DNA from: an uncultured Bacteroidales bacterium
GTDB lineage: Bacteria > Bacteroidota > Bacteroidia > Bacteroidales > UBA932
DNA: 64,000 nucleotides
Direction of reading: 5' to 3'
NCBI GenBank assembly: GCA_947168525.1
Contig: CAMVMG010000001.1
Coordinates: forward strand, 310,001 to 374,000
Of this stretch, positions 46,776-55,090 are shown in pieces. The position numbers and the translations under genes were made by a program. Below the pieces are notes generated by a model. That model was not told where the DNA came from. It ran no database searches and saw only the letters and a program-made list of their open reading frames with translations. The number at the start of each line of letters is the position of its first letter. The first letter of the stretch is position 1.

Positions 46776-47177
46776 ATGGAAGAGAACAATAAAACCCGCT
46801 ATTCAGACGAGGAACTGGAAGAGTTCCGCGCCATTATCAACGAAATGCTGGACAAAGCCCGTGCAGAGTATACTACCCTGCGTGAGATTGTCACACATGC
46901 CGGCGGGAATGATATCCTGGATACCGCCCCTACCTTCAAAACCGTTGAGGATGACGGCGCTTTCCAGCTTTCCAAAGAAGAGGCCGGTGCCTTGGCACAA
47001 CGTCAGTATAAATTTATCCAGAATCTGGAGGCTGCCCTTGTCCGCATCGAGAACAAGACCTACGGTATCTGCCGCGTCACCGGCAAGCTTATCCCCAAGG
47101 AGCGCCTGCGTCTGGTTCCGCACGCCACCACCACCGTGGAAGGCAAGGCTATCCTGGAGAAGACTGGCCGCAAATAG
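46776..47177 (+). CDS. TraR/DksA family transcriptional regulator
   Basis: YSDEELEEFRAIINEMLDKARAEYTTLRE...ALVRIENKTYGICRVTGKLIPKERLRLVPHATTTVE. Confidence 0.88.
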   Translation: MEENNKTRYSDEELEEFRAIINEMLDKARAEYTTLREIVTHAGGNDILDTAPTFKTVEDDGAFQLSKEEAGALAQRQYKFIQNLEAALVRIENKTYGICRVTGKLIPKERLRLVPHATTTVEGKAILEKTGRK

Positions 47178-47180
47178 TCT

Positions 47181-47780
47181 ATGAAGAATAAAAAAGGCAA
47201 GTACCTGCTTTTGCTGGGTATCCTTTTGGTTGTGATTGACCAGGTCGTCAAAGTCCTGGTCAAAACGCATATGACCCTGGGGGAGAGCATCCCCGTCCTG
47301 GGCAACTGGTTCCAGCTGCTGTTCGTGGAGAACAAAGGCATGGCCTTCGGCATGTCTTTCGGCGGGGAAGTGGGCAAGTATATCCTTACTGTCTTCCGCA
47401 TGGTGCTGTTTGGCGCCCTCTGCTGGTGGATATCGGCCCTCTTGAAGAGGGAAAAACCTGTTCCTGCAGGCGTTCTGGTGGGGCTTACCCTCATCACGGC
47501 CGGAGCTTTCGGCAATATCATCGACTGCCTTTGCTATGGTCTGGTTTTCAGCCAGTCCACTGTAGATACGGTAGCTGCCTTCGGCGGCCATTATGCCCCT
47601 TTCATGCAGGGCAGGGTGGTAGACATGTTCTATTTCCCGCTCTGGAGGTGGCCGGACTGGGTTCCGCTGGTGGGCGGGGACATCTTCTTTGAGCCCGTAT
47701 TCAACTTTGCCGACAGTTGTGTAACGGTCGGTGCCATCTATCTAATCCTCTTCCACTGGAAGTTTTTTGCAAAAGAGTAA
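47181..47780 (+). CDS. lspA: Signal peptidase II
   Basis: VVIDQVVKVLVKTHM, LFVENKGMAFGMSF, AGAFGNIIDCLCYG, VVDMFYFPLW, VFNFADSCVTVG. Confidence 0.95.
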   Translation: MKNKKGKYLLLLGILLVVIDQVVKVLVKTHMTLGESIPVLGNWFQLLFVENKGMAFGMSFGGEVGKYILTVFRMVLFGALCWWISALLKREKPVPAGVLVGLTLITAGAFGNIIDCLCYGLVFSQSTVDTVAAFGGHYAPFMQGRVVDMFYFPLWRWPDWVPLVGGDIFFEPVFNFADSCVTVGAIYLILFHWKFFAKE

Positions 47781-47806
47781 TTTTTGCTAACTTTGCATTC
47801 CCTCCT

Positions 47807-47891
47807 GGAGGTGTGGCCGAGTGGTCGATGGCGGCAGTCTTGAAAACTGTTGTACGGCAACGTACCGGGGGTTCGAATCCCTCCGCCTCCG
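47807..47891 (+). tRNA. tRNA-Ser (anticodon TGA)
   Basis: GGAGGTGTGGCCGAGTGGTCGATGGCGGCAGTCTTGAAAACTGTTGTACGGCAACGTACCGGGGGTTCGAATCCCTCCGCCTCCG with long variable arm. Confidence 0.95.
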
Positions 47892-47900
47892 CAAAAAGGA

Positions 47901-48309
47901 AAGCAGCTGGTCGCGTGAGCGACCGGCTGCTTTCGGATTCCGGCCCGTCGAAAGCTTGCTTTCGTAAGGGTCGGAAGCCGAAAACAGCCAGTTGGCCCGA
48001 AGGGCCGACAGCTGCATTCTATGCTTTGCAGGACCCCTGGCCAAGGGATAGCGCAAGCGGCCGCAGGCCGCGCAGCGGAATCCCGGGAGGCTGTGGGATA
48101 CTTATTTCCGGCACGCGCCTGATTATCAGAAGTTTGCGTATTATCCTTTACGTCGGAAAGCCTAAAGCTTTTTGCATAAAATGCTGTAAACTAAATACTT
48201 CCCTTCACGCGAGCTGACGCCGTAAGGGCCCCCGGGCCGGATAATCGGCATGGGTGCACTCTGTGACGACTGCGGCGTCGGGTGGAAAAGTCGCGAGGGT
48301 AGGCGTGAA
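47901..48309 (+). other. Hairpin-dense non-coding region downstream of tRNA-Ser (candidate structured RNA(s))
   Basis: Stems 47901-47914/47919-47932, 47932-47946/47968-47982, 47949-47955/47958-47964, 47992-47998/48002-48008, 48057-48062/48066-48071, 48204-48210/48303-48309, 48216-48222/48273-48279; no credible ORF. Confidence 0.55.
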
Positions 48310-48385
48310 ATGAAAGCGGGAGCAGTCTCTCGCTAAAAAAAGCGAAACTATTTGATAAAAATTTGGTTTATATTATAAACTTGTT

Positions 48386-48393
48386 TATATTTG
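48386..48393 (+). promoter_or_regulatory. Putative -7 element TATATTTG for the 48.46-50.41 kb genes
   Basis: TAnnTTTG in an AT-rich stretch 66 nt upstream of ATG 48459. Confidence 0.55.
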
Positions 48394-48458
48394 CATCGTG
48401 ATTAAGGGAGACTGCGCAGCTTCGTTTGGTCACAGAAACAAGTTAAACAGTTGATACA

Positions 48459-49034
48459 ATGGAACAAAACAAAGAAATGACGGCTCAGGAGAGCCTGCAA
48501 CTCATTAGCAATACCTTCAACAACAGCCGGAAGGAAATCCTCCGGGGCAGTGCAAAGTACTTTATGCTTTGGGGAGCCCTGCTCACCGTAACGTCCCTTG
48601 TCGTTTATCTTTTATGGCATTTCACCACAAAACCGCAGTGGAACTTCCTGTGGTTCGCTATGCCCGCTATCGGCTACCCCCTTGCAGCACTTATAGGGAA
48701 GCATAATAAGGCCATACCGCAGAGTGAGGTGAGCAAGATGCTCAGCGGCGTATGGTCCGTTTTCGGCGCTTTTGCTATTACTCTCAGCGCCATTGCCATC
48801 TTCCTGGTCCCCATGCGCGTATCACTCATTATCGTCATTATGATGGGCCTGGCCGAATGCATGTCCGGCGTCCTTCTGAAGAACTGGCCCTTCATCATCG
48901 GCGGTTTCCTCCTGGGAGTGGGCGGAGCCGTTTTCGCCATGCTGGTTATGGGCGATGCGCAACTGCTCATCTTCACGCTGGGAGGCGTCCTGCTGCTCGT
49001 GACCGGATGCATCATGAAACTTCAGTACAAGTAG
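48459..49034 (+). CDS. Multi-pass membrane protein, unknown function
   Basis: About five to six TM segments, MEQNKEMTAQESLQLISNTFNNSRKEILRGSAKYFMLWG. Confidence 0.75.
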   Translation: MEQNKEMTAQESLQLISNTFNNSRKEILRGSAKYFMLWGALLTVTSLVVYLLWHFTTKPQWNFLWFAMPAIGYPLAALIGKHNKAIPQSEVSKMLSGVWSVFGAFAITLSAIAIFLVPMRVSLIIVIMMGLAECMSGVLLKNWPFIIGGFLLGVGGAVFAMLVMGDAQLLIFTLGGVLLLVTGCIMKLQYK

Positions 49035-49037
49035 CCT

Positions 49038-49328
49038 ATGTTTCCCAAGTTAGATCCGCTCCTTCATTCCGAACTCCGGCTTGCCGTGATGAGTATCCTC
49101 GCCGGGGTAGATGAGGCCGATTTCACCTATCTCAAGAAGCAGACAGGCGCCACCTCCGGGAACCTGAGCGTACAGATAGACAAACTCACCGCCGCCGGCT
49201 ATATCACGGTGGAAAAAGGCTTCAAAGGAAAGATGCCCCGCACCACTTGCAAGATAACCCCTGCGGGCCAGGAAGCTTTTAGCAAGTATGTAGAAGCGCT
49301 GAAAGAATACCTTTCGGCAGGTAAATAA
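49038..49328 (+). CDS. Winged-helix transcriptional regulator (MarR/ArsR-like)
   Basis: LDPLLHSELRLAVMSILAGVDEADFTYLKKQTGATSGNLSVQIDKLTAAGYITVEKGFKGKMPRTTCKITPAG. Confidence 0.9.
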   Translation: MFPKLDPLLHSELRLAVMSILAGVDEADFTYLKKQTGATSGNLSVQIDKLTAAGYITVEKGFKGKMPRTTCKITPAGQEAFSKYVEALKEYLSAGK

Positions 49329-49339
49329 TCGAAGAATAG

Positions 49340-50413
49340 ATGAAAAAGACAGTTAAAATCATACTATGGAGCCTGCTCACCCTGACGCTCCTGTTCGTGG
49401 TCGGGGCATGGGTGAAGTTCGGGTCGCTGGTCAAGGGTGCCATGTCTGTCGAGAAACTGGATGACGGCCTCTACTATATGGAATACAAGGGTGATGACGG
49501 CTTTGACGAATTGATTGCCCGCGGCGGAGGGGAAAGCGCCGGGGAATTGGTGGGATATGTGCTGGATTTCCTGTCAAAAGGTTACTACCGTCCGCAGGTT
49601 TCTCCTGCCCCGGCGCAGTATGGATGTTCGGCCCTTACGGCCCGCACGCCGGATAATGGAGTTCTGATGGGCCGGAACTTCGATTTTTCCTCCGCAACCG
49701 GAATGGTCCTGCATACGGTTCCCGAGCGGGGATATGAGACAATCACCACTTTCAATGTGGAGTTTTTCGGTTTTGGTGAAGACTGGCTCCCGGAAGGTTT
49801 CGTCAATCAGTACATGGCTCTTAGCGGGCTCTTCTTCGCCCTGGACGGCCTCAATGAGAAAGGCCTGGCGGTGGCCGACCTGATGGCAGGAGACAATGCC
49901 CAGACCAATCAGGAGAGCGGAAAGCCCGCCCTCACCACCACATCGGCCCTCTGCTACCTGCTCAAGAATGCCGCTACGGTGGACGAGGCGCTGGATCTGC
50001 TCCGGGGGATTGACATGCACTCCGATATAGGCGCAGCTCATCATTATGCCATTTCAGACGCCACCGGCCGACGCGTGGTGGTGGAGTACGTGGACAACCA
50101 GATGGTTGTGGTAGAATCGGCCGCCGTAGCCAACCATTACCTGTGTGAATCCAAACTGAATGTGGGCCTGAAAGAAGGGGACCACCGATATGAATACCTC
50201 TGCGGCCGCCTGGAAGATTCAAAAGGCGTGATGGACAAGCTGCAGCTTACCACGACGATGGCCACTGTCTCCCAGCCGGAGCAGGAGGGGAAGTTCCTGG
50301 GCACCGCCTGGACCCTGGTCATGGACCTGACCCACCCGTCCGTCACCTACTATTCCCGCCGCCACTTTGACAAACCGCTTCACTTTGAGTTTGAACGGGG
50401 ATCAGCGAAATAA
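49340..50413 (+). CDS. Linear amide C-N hydrolase (choloylglycine hydrolase / Ntn family)
   Basis: N-terminal TM, YGCSALTARTPDNGVLMGRNFDF nucleophile Cys and RNFDF motif. Confidence 0.87.
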   Translation: MKKTVKIILWSLLTLTLLFVVGAWVKFGSLVKGAMSVEKLDDGLYYMEYKGDDGFDELIARGGGESAGELVGYVLDFLSKGYYRPQVSPAPAQYGCSALTARTPDNGVLMGRNFDFSSATGMVLHTVPERGYETITTFNVEFFGFGEDWLPEGFVNQYMALSGLFFALDGLNEKGLAVADLMAGDNAQTNQESGKPALTTTSALCYLLKNAATVDEALDLLRGIDMHSDIGAAHHYAISDATGRRVVVEYVDNQMVVVESAAVANHYLCESKLNVGLKEGDHRYEYLCGRLEDSKGVMDKLQLTTTMATVSQPEQEGKFLGTAWTLVMDLTHPSVTYYSRRHFDKPLHFEFERGSAK

Positions 50414-50431
50414 AAACATGCTTCCTTCAAT

Positions 50432-50469
50432 AAAAAGAGATCAGCTCAAAAGTGAGTTGATCTCTTTTT
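50432..50469. terminator. Strong bidirectional intrinsic terminator
   Basis: AAAAAGAGATCA.CTC AAAAGT GAG.TGATCTCTTTTT. Confidence 0.85.
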
Positions 50470-50471
50470 GG

Positions 50472-50546
50472 TAGGGACGATCGGATTCGAACCGATGACC
50501 TCTTCAATGTGACTGAAGCGCTCTAAACCAGCTGAGCTACGCCCCT
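50472..50546 (-). tRNA. tRNA-Val (anticodon CAC), CCA apparently encoded (50469-50471)
   Basis: Complement AGGGGCGTAGCTCAGCTGGTTTAGAGCGCTTCAGTCACATTGAAGAGGTCATCGGTTCGAATCCGATCGTCCCTA-CCA. Confidence 0.93.
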
Positions 50547-50653
50547 GTCTTGTTCGGGAATGCAAATGTAGTATCTTTCGCTGGATTTTGCAAATCTTTT
50601 TTCAAAATCGGCCTAATTCGGTATCTTTGTACCTGCATTCTCATTCTGCGCGT

Positions 50654-51910
50654 ATGAAAAGAAGGACATTCATCAAAGGCATGGCGGCGGCGGGAACGGC
50701 TGCCTGTCTCCCGGCCGGATCCCTCCTGCAAGCCTGTTCGGAAGCGCCTGCAACGGGCGGCTGGGACTTTGACGAGATCATCGACCGGTCCGGAACCTGG
50801 AGCATCAAGTACGGACGCGCTTCCGGAGGGGAAATCCCCCTGTGGATTGCCGATATGGATTTCCGCACGGACCCGTATGTAAGCGCCGCCCTCCGCCGCC
50901 GGCTGGAGAGGGACATCATGGGATACACATCCCTTCCGGAGACCTTCTTCGAGGCCATCGCCGCGTGGGAAGGGCGCATCCACGGCTATGCTACCGGACG
51001 GGACTGCATCGGCTATGCTCCGGGCGTGATTACGGGCATCAACCAGGCCTATCTTACCTTCACTGAACCCGGAGACAAGATTATCGTCCAGCCGCCGGTC
51101 TACGACCATTTCAAGCTTTATATCGAGCGTCTGGGCCGCGTGGCGGTGGACAACCCTCTCCTGCTGGAAAACGGGCGGTACAGGATGGACCTGGAAGGGC
51201 TGGAAAGGCTTATCGACAGCAAAACCCGGATGCTGGTCCTTTGCAACCCGCACAACCCTGTGGGCATCTGCTGGGACAAGGAAACGCTGACGGCCCTGGC
51301 CAGCCTATGCGAGCGCCACGGCATCATCGTGGTGTCGGACGAGATCCACGGGGACCTGGCGCTCTGGGGGCATCGGCACATCCCCTTCTGCAGCGTGTCG
51401 GAGGCTGCCGCCCGCGTGGGAATGATCTTCGCCGGACCCACCAAGGCATTCAACCTGGCGGGGCTGTCCGGAACGGCCTATTGCATTATCCCCGACGCCG
51501 CCAAACGGGAAAAGTATCTGGGAACCCTGCGGAGCGCCAAACTTTCCGAGCCTTCCGTGATGACTATCGAGGCCGTGCTGGCTGCTTACCGGGAAGATAC
51601 CGCCTGGCTGGACAGCCTGAAAGACTATCTTCAGGGCAATATCCGGCAGGTGGAGCAGTTCTTTGCCGATGAGCCACTCGGTATCGTCCCCTTCCGTCCG
51701 CAGGCCTCCTTCCTGGTCTGGCTGGACTGCCGGGCGCTGGGGCTCTCCCAACCGGAGCTGATGGACCTGTTCATCCGGAAAGCCAGGGTCATCCCCAGCG
51801 ACGGCGCTGGTTACGGGCCGGGCGGCGAGGGCTTCGTGCGCCTGAACATCGGCTGCCCCGCCAGTGTCCTCGACGATGCCCTGCAACGCATCCGGCGGGC
51901 GCTGGACTAG
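50654..51910 (+). CDS. MalY/PatB-type PLP-dependent aminotransferase / C-S lyase with Tat-like signal and lipobox
   Basis: MKRRTFIKGMAAAGTAACLPAGSLLQAC; IPLWIADMDFRTDPYV, LCNPHNPVGICWDKETL, FAGPTKAFNLAGL. Confidence 0.9.
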   Translation: MKRRTFIKGMAAAGTAACLPAGSLLQACSEAPATGGWDFDEIIDRSGTWSIKYGRASGGEIPLWIADMDFRTDPYVSAALRRRLERDIMGYTSLPETFFEAIAAWEGRIHGYATGRDCIGYAPGVITGINQAYLTFTEPGDKIIVQPPVYDHFKLYIERLGRVAVDNPLLLENGRYRMDLEGLERLIDSKTRMLVLCNPHNPVGICWDKETLTALASLCERHGIIVVSDEIHGDLALWGHRHIPFCSVSEAAARVGMIFAGPTKAFNLAGLSGTAYCIIPDAAKREKYLGTLRSAKLSEPSVMTIEAVLAAYREDTAWLDSLKDYLQGNIRQVEQFFADEPLGIVPFRPQASFLVWLDCRALGLSQPELMDLFIRKARVIPSDGAGYGPGGEGFVRLNIGCPASVLDDALQRIRRALD

Positions 51911-51924
51911 CGTCAACCGCTTTT

Positions 51925-52947
51925 TTAGCAGAAGTCCACCAGGATGCGGAAAACCTTCCCGGGATTTTCGCTCCACCAGCGCAGGGTCTGGAGCGCCGCG
52001 TCGGGACGGATTACCCGGGTGATAAGTTTCTCCAGGGGCGCCGTGCCTTTTTCCAGGAAGCGGGTCACCGCCCGGAAATCTTCCGGCGTAGCATTGCGGG
52101 ACCCTCTGATATCCAGCTCTTTCTTCACAAACAGGCCGGTTTGGAACGTCACCTCCGACTTTGCGTAGCCGATACACACCACCCTTCCCGTGAACGCCAC
52201 CTCGTCTATGGCCATCCGGTAAGTGAAGGGACTGCCCACGGCCTCGATGATCACGTCGGGGCCCAGGCCGTCCGTCAGGGTAGCAAGCCGGGCGTGGACG
52301 TCTTCCGTCCGGGTGTTCAAGGTATGTGCGGCCCCCATTTCGCGGGCCAGGGCCAGTTTCTCGTCGTCCAGGTCGGCCGCAATCACGGTGGCGCCGCGGA
52401 GGGCAGATCGCACGACGGCTCCCATCCCCACCATGCCGCAGCCGAGCACCAGCACCGTGTCCACATCCCTTACCCCTCCGCGGTCTACGGCATGGAATCC
52501 TACGCTCATGGGCTCGGCCAGGGCGCAGGTCCGGGCGCTGAGCCCGCCGGCGGGAATCACTTTTTCCCACGGGAGGACAATCCGTTCCCGCATGGCGCCA
52601 TTCCGCTGCACTCCCAGGGTCTCATTGTGCTCGCAGGCATTGAAGCGCTGGCGGCGGCAGGCGGCGCATCGGCCGCAGTTCGTGTAAGGGTTGCAGGTGA
52701 CGACCATGCCGGGTTGCAGGGTTTCGGGCACTTCCGGGCCCACGGCTTCGATGAGCGCCCCCACCTCATGGCCGGGGATGACGGGATCCAGCGCCATGGC
52801 GTTGCGTCCCATGAACGTGTTCAGGTCGCTGCCGCAGAATCCCACGTATTGCAGTTTCAGGAGCACTTCTCCACGGCCGGGCGCCGCGGGGGCGTCTATT
52901 TCAATGACGCTCGCTTCCTGTGAATGGGTGATTTGTAAAGCTTTCAT
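51925..52947 (-). CDS. Zinc-dependent alcohol/sugar dehydrogenase (MDR family)
   Basis: GFCGSDLNTFMG, PGHEVGALIEAVG, CNPYTNCGRCAACRRQRFNACEHNETLG. Confidence 0.92.
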   Translation of the reverse strand: MKALQITHSQEASVIEIDAPAAPGRGEVLLKLQYVGFCGSDLNTFMGRNAMALDPVIPGHEVGALIEAVGPEVPETLQPGMVVTCNPYTNCGRCAACRRQRFNACEHNETLGVQRNGAMRERIVLPWEKVIPAGGLSARTCALAEPMSVGFHAVDRGGVRDVDTVLVLGCGMVGMGAVVRSALRGATVIAADLDDEKLALAREMGAAHTLNTRTEDVHARLATLTDGLGPDVIIEAVGSPFTYRMAIDEVAFTGRVVCIGYAKSEVTFQTGLFVKKELDIRGSRNATPEDFRAVTRFLEKGTAPLEKLITRVIRPDAALQTLRWWSENPGKVFRILVDFC

Positions 52948-54203
52948 TCCAAAGGACTTTTCTCCAAGAGAGATTTGTATTTATATCCGTAAAAGGCGCA
53001 TACGGCAAAGCAGATGAGCGGGACGATATAGGCTATATGGTAAACGGCCTCGTTGCGGTGCATGATAAACGCGGTGAACTGCGGCACGCAGGCATTGCCC
53101 ACGATGGCCATCACCAGGAAGGCGCTCCCGGACTTGGTCTGCTTGCCCAGGCCGTTGATAGCCAGGGAGAACTGCGTGGGGTAGATGATGCTCATGAAGA
53201 AAGATACCACCAGCATGGCATACAGGCCCACATAGCCTCCGAACAGTACAATCACGATGCACAGGACCACGTTGGCCAGGGCGTAGAAGGTGAGCATCTT
53301 CTCCGGGGAGAACTTGGCCATGATCAGCGTGCCCACCCATCGGCCCAGGAGGAAGAAGAGCATGTACAGGCCGAAGAACGTGGTGGCCGTGCCCTCGTCG
53401 ATGCCGGCATAGTTGCAGCAGTACACCAGGAACAGCGAATTGATAGCCGTTTGCCCGCCGTTGTAGAAGAACTGGGCGATGACGCCCCAGCGCAGGTGCG
53501 GCTTGCGGAGCGTGGAGAAGTCGATGAGTTTGTCCCCTTTGGCCTGGGGGTCTTCCTCTTCGGCCACCTTGGGCAGTTTCACGGCGACCAGCAGGACGGC
53601 CACCAGGATCAGCATCCCCGCCAGGATCAGGTAGGGGAGTTTCATGGAGCCGGTCTCCATCTGGATGTTTCCCTCCCAGCCGCCGGGATAGTCGGCCGGA
53701 ATGGTGGCCCGGGTGTAGTTTTGCCCGCTCAGGACCAATTTGCTCAGGAACATGGCCGATATGAACGCACCCAGCCCGTTGAACGACTGGGCCAGGTTAA
53801 GCCGCCTGGGCGCCGTCACAGGGTCTCCCAGGACCGACACATACGGGTTTGCCGCCGTTTCCAGGAAGCACATGCCGGTGGCGATGACAAAGAATACGCA
53901 CAGGTACACGCCATAGCTGTGCACCCGCGCCGCCGGGAAGAACAGCAGGCAGCCGGCGGCGGCGATCAGCAGCCCCGTCACAATCCCGATCCGGTAGCTG
54001 AACCGCCGCATGAACATGGCGATGGGGATGGGGCAGATAAAGTAGGCCAGCCAGTATGCGCTTTCCGTGAACGAGGCCTCGAACGTGTTCAGTTCGCAGG
54101 TTTTCATCAGCTGCCGGATCATGGTTGGCAGCAGGTTGCTGCTGATGGCCCACAGGAAGAACAGGCAGAAAATCAGCCCCAGGGCCAGACGTGTTTTTTT
54201 CAT
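52944..54203 (-). CDS. fucP: L-fucose:H+ symporter family permease (MFS)
   Basis: 12-TM MFS; FLWAISSNLLPTMIRQLMKTCELNTFEASFTESAYWLAYF, AANPYVSVLGDPVTAPRRLNLAQSFNGLGA. Confidence 0.88.
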   Translation of the reverse strand: MKKTRLALGLIFCLFFLWAISSNLLPTMIRQLMKTCELNTFEASFTESAYWLAYFICPIPIAMFMRRFSYRIGIVTGLLIAAAGCLLFFPAARVHSYGVYLCVFFVIATGMCFLETAANPYVSVLGDPVTAPRRLNLAQSFNGLGAFISAMFLSKLVLSGQNYTRATIPADYPGGWEGNIQMETGSMKLPYLILAGMLILVAVLLVAVKLPKVAEEEDPQAKGDKLIDFSTLRKPHLRWGVIAQFFYNGGQTAINSLFLVYCCNYAGIDEGTATTFFGLYMLFFLLGRWVGTLIMAKFSPEKMLTFYALANVVLCIVIVLFGGYVGLYAMLVVSFFMSIIYPTQFSLAINGLGKQTKSGSAFLVMAIVGNACVPQFTAFIMHRNEAVYHIAYIVPLICFAVCAFYGYKYKSLLEKSPLE

Positions 54204-55090
54204 TCGGACATGTTTTTAATGTAGGGGAGGTCGGGAAGGTTCCCGAAACCGTAGAAACGCCGGGCGTTTTCGCCCAGGAACAGCGCTTTGTCCGGCTCGG
54301 AAATCAGGCCTGACTTCAGGACAAAGTCGTAGGACATCTTATAAGTGATGGCCGTGATGGTGCGCGGGTAGTCGGAGCCCCACATCAGGCGGTCCCAGCC
54401 TACCCAGTCGGCCGCTTCCCGGATCCGGCGCACCGCCGTGGGGAAGGGGTAGAATTCGCTGTTGTACAGCCACGTGATGCCGCCGGATTCAATCATGACG
54501 TTCTTGCCTTCCCGCGCCAGCATAACCTGGCTGCGGAAAGAGTCCGTCGTTGGCATCCCGAAATGGCCGATGGCCACTTTCAGCGCCGGGCATTCCCGGA
54601 TCACCTCCGCCATCTGGGCGATCTGCCGCCCGTCGTCGGCAAGGCACATTGACAGCACCATCCCTTCCTTCTCCATCCGCTTGAAAACGGGCATCAGCGT
54701 CAACAGGGGCTGCTTGATCCGGTGTCCCGGGAAGGCCACGCCCCGGAGGCCGGCGCGGATCACCGCCTCCAGCTCTTCCTCGTTCCAGGCCATGCCCATG
54801 CAGAAAAAGCGGTGGGGGTACTGTCGCTGGACGGCCTGCAGGTATTCGTTCTGGTTGCCGTCGATGAGTTCCTGTACCACCACGGCCCCGCCCACCTGGG
54901 CATAGTCCATGTTAGAGAGGAACACTTCGGCCGTATTGCGCCCGTCCAGGAGGAAGGGCGGCAGCATCTGCACTTCCTGGTCCAGGAAGATGCTGCGTCC
55001 GTTTTTCAGCGACAGGATCCGCTTGCCGTCCACCCGGGTGTCCTGCCGCAGCCACAGATGGCTGTGTGCGTCGATTATGAGTTTGCCCAC
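54200..55090 (-). CDS. Amidohydrolase-2 family lactonase-like protein (GTG start)
   Basis: IIDAHSHLW, GMAWNEEELEAVIRAGLRGVAFPGH, WDRLMWGSDYPR. Confidence 0.86.
   Translation of the reverse strand: MGKLIIDAHSHLWLRQDTRVDGKRILSLKNGRSIFLDQEVQMLPPFLLDGRNTAEVFLSNMDYAQVGGAVVVQELIDGNQNEYLQAVQRQYPHRFFCMGMAWNEEELEAVIRAGLRGVAFPGHRIKQPLLTLMPVFKRMEKEGMVLSMCLADDGRQIAQMAEVIRECPALKVAIGHFGMPTTDSFRSQVMLAREGKNVMIESGGITWLYNSEFYPFPTAVRRIREAADWVGWDRLMWGSDYPRTITAITYKMSYDFVLKSGLISEPDKALFLGENARRFYGFGNLPDLPYIKNMSE

Noticed and set aside
47717-48217. 166-aa plus-strand ORF
   Set aside because: Runs straight through tRNA-Ser and the hairpin region; not plausible as protein.
47892-48457. Integration remnant at tRNA-Ser (attachment site of an ICE)
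   Set aside because: No integrase fragment and no repeat of the tRNA 3' end recognised in the window; cannot be supported from sequence alone.
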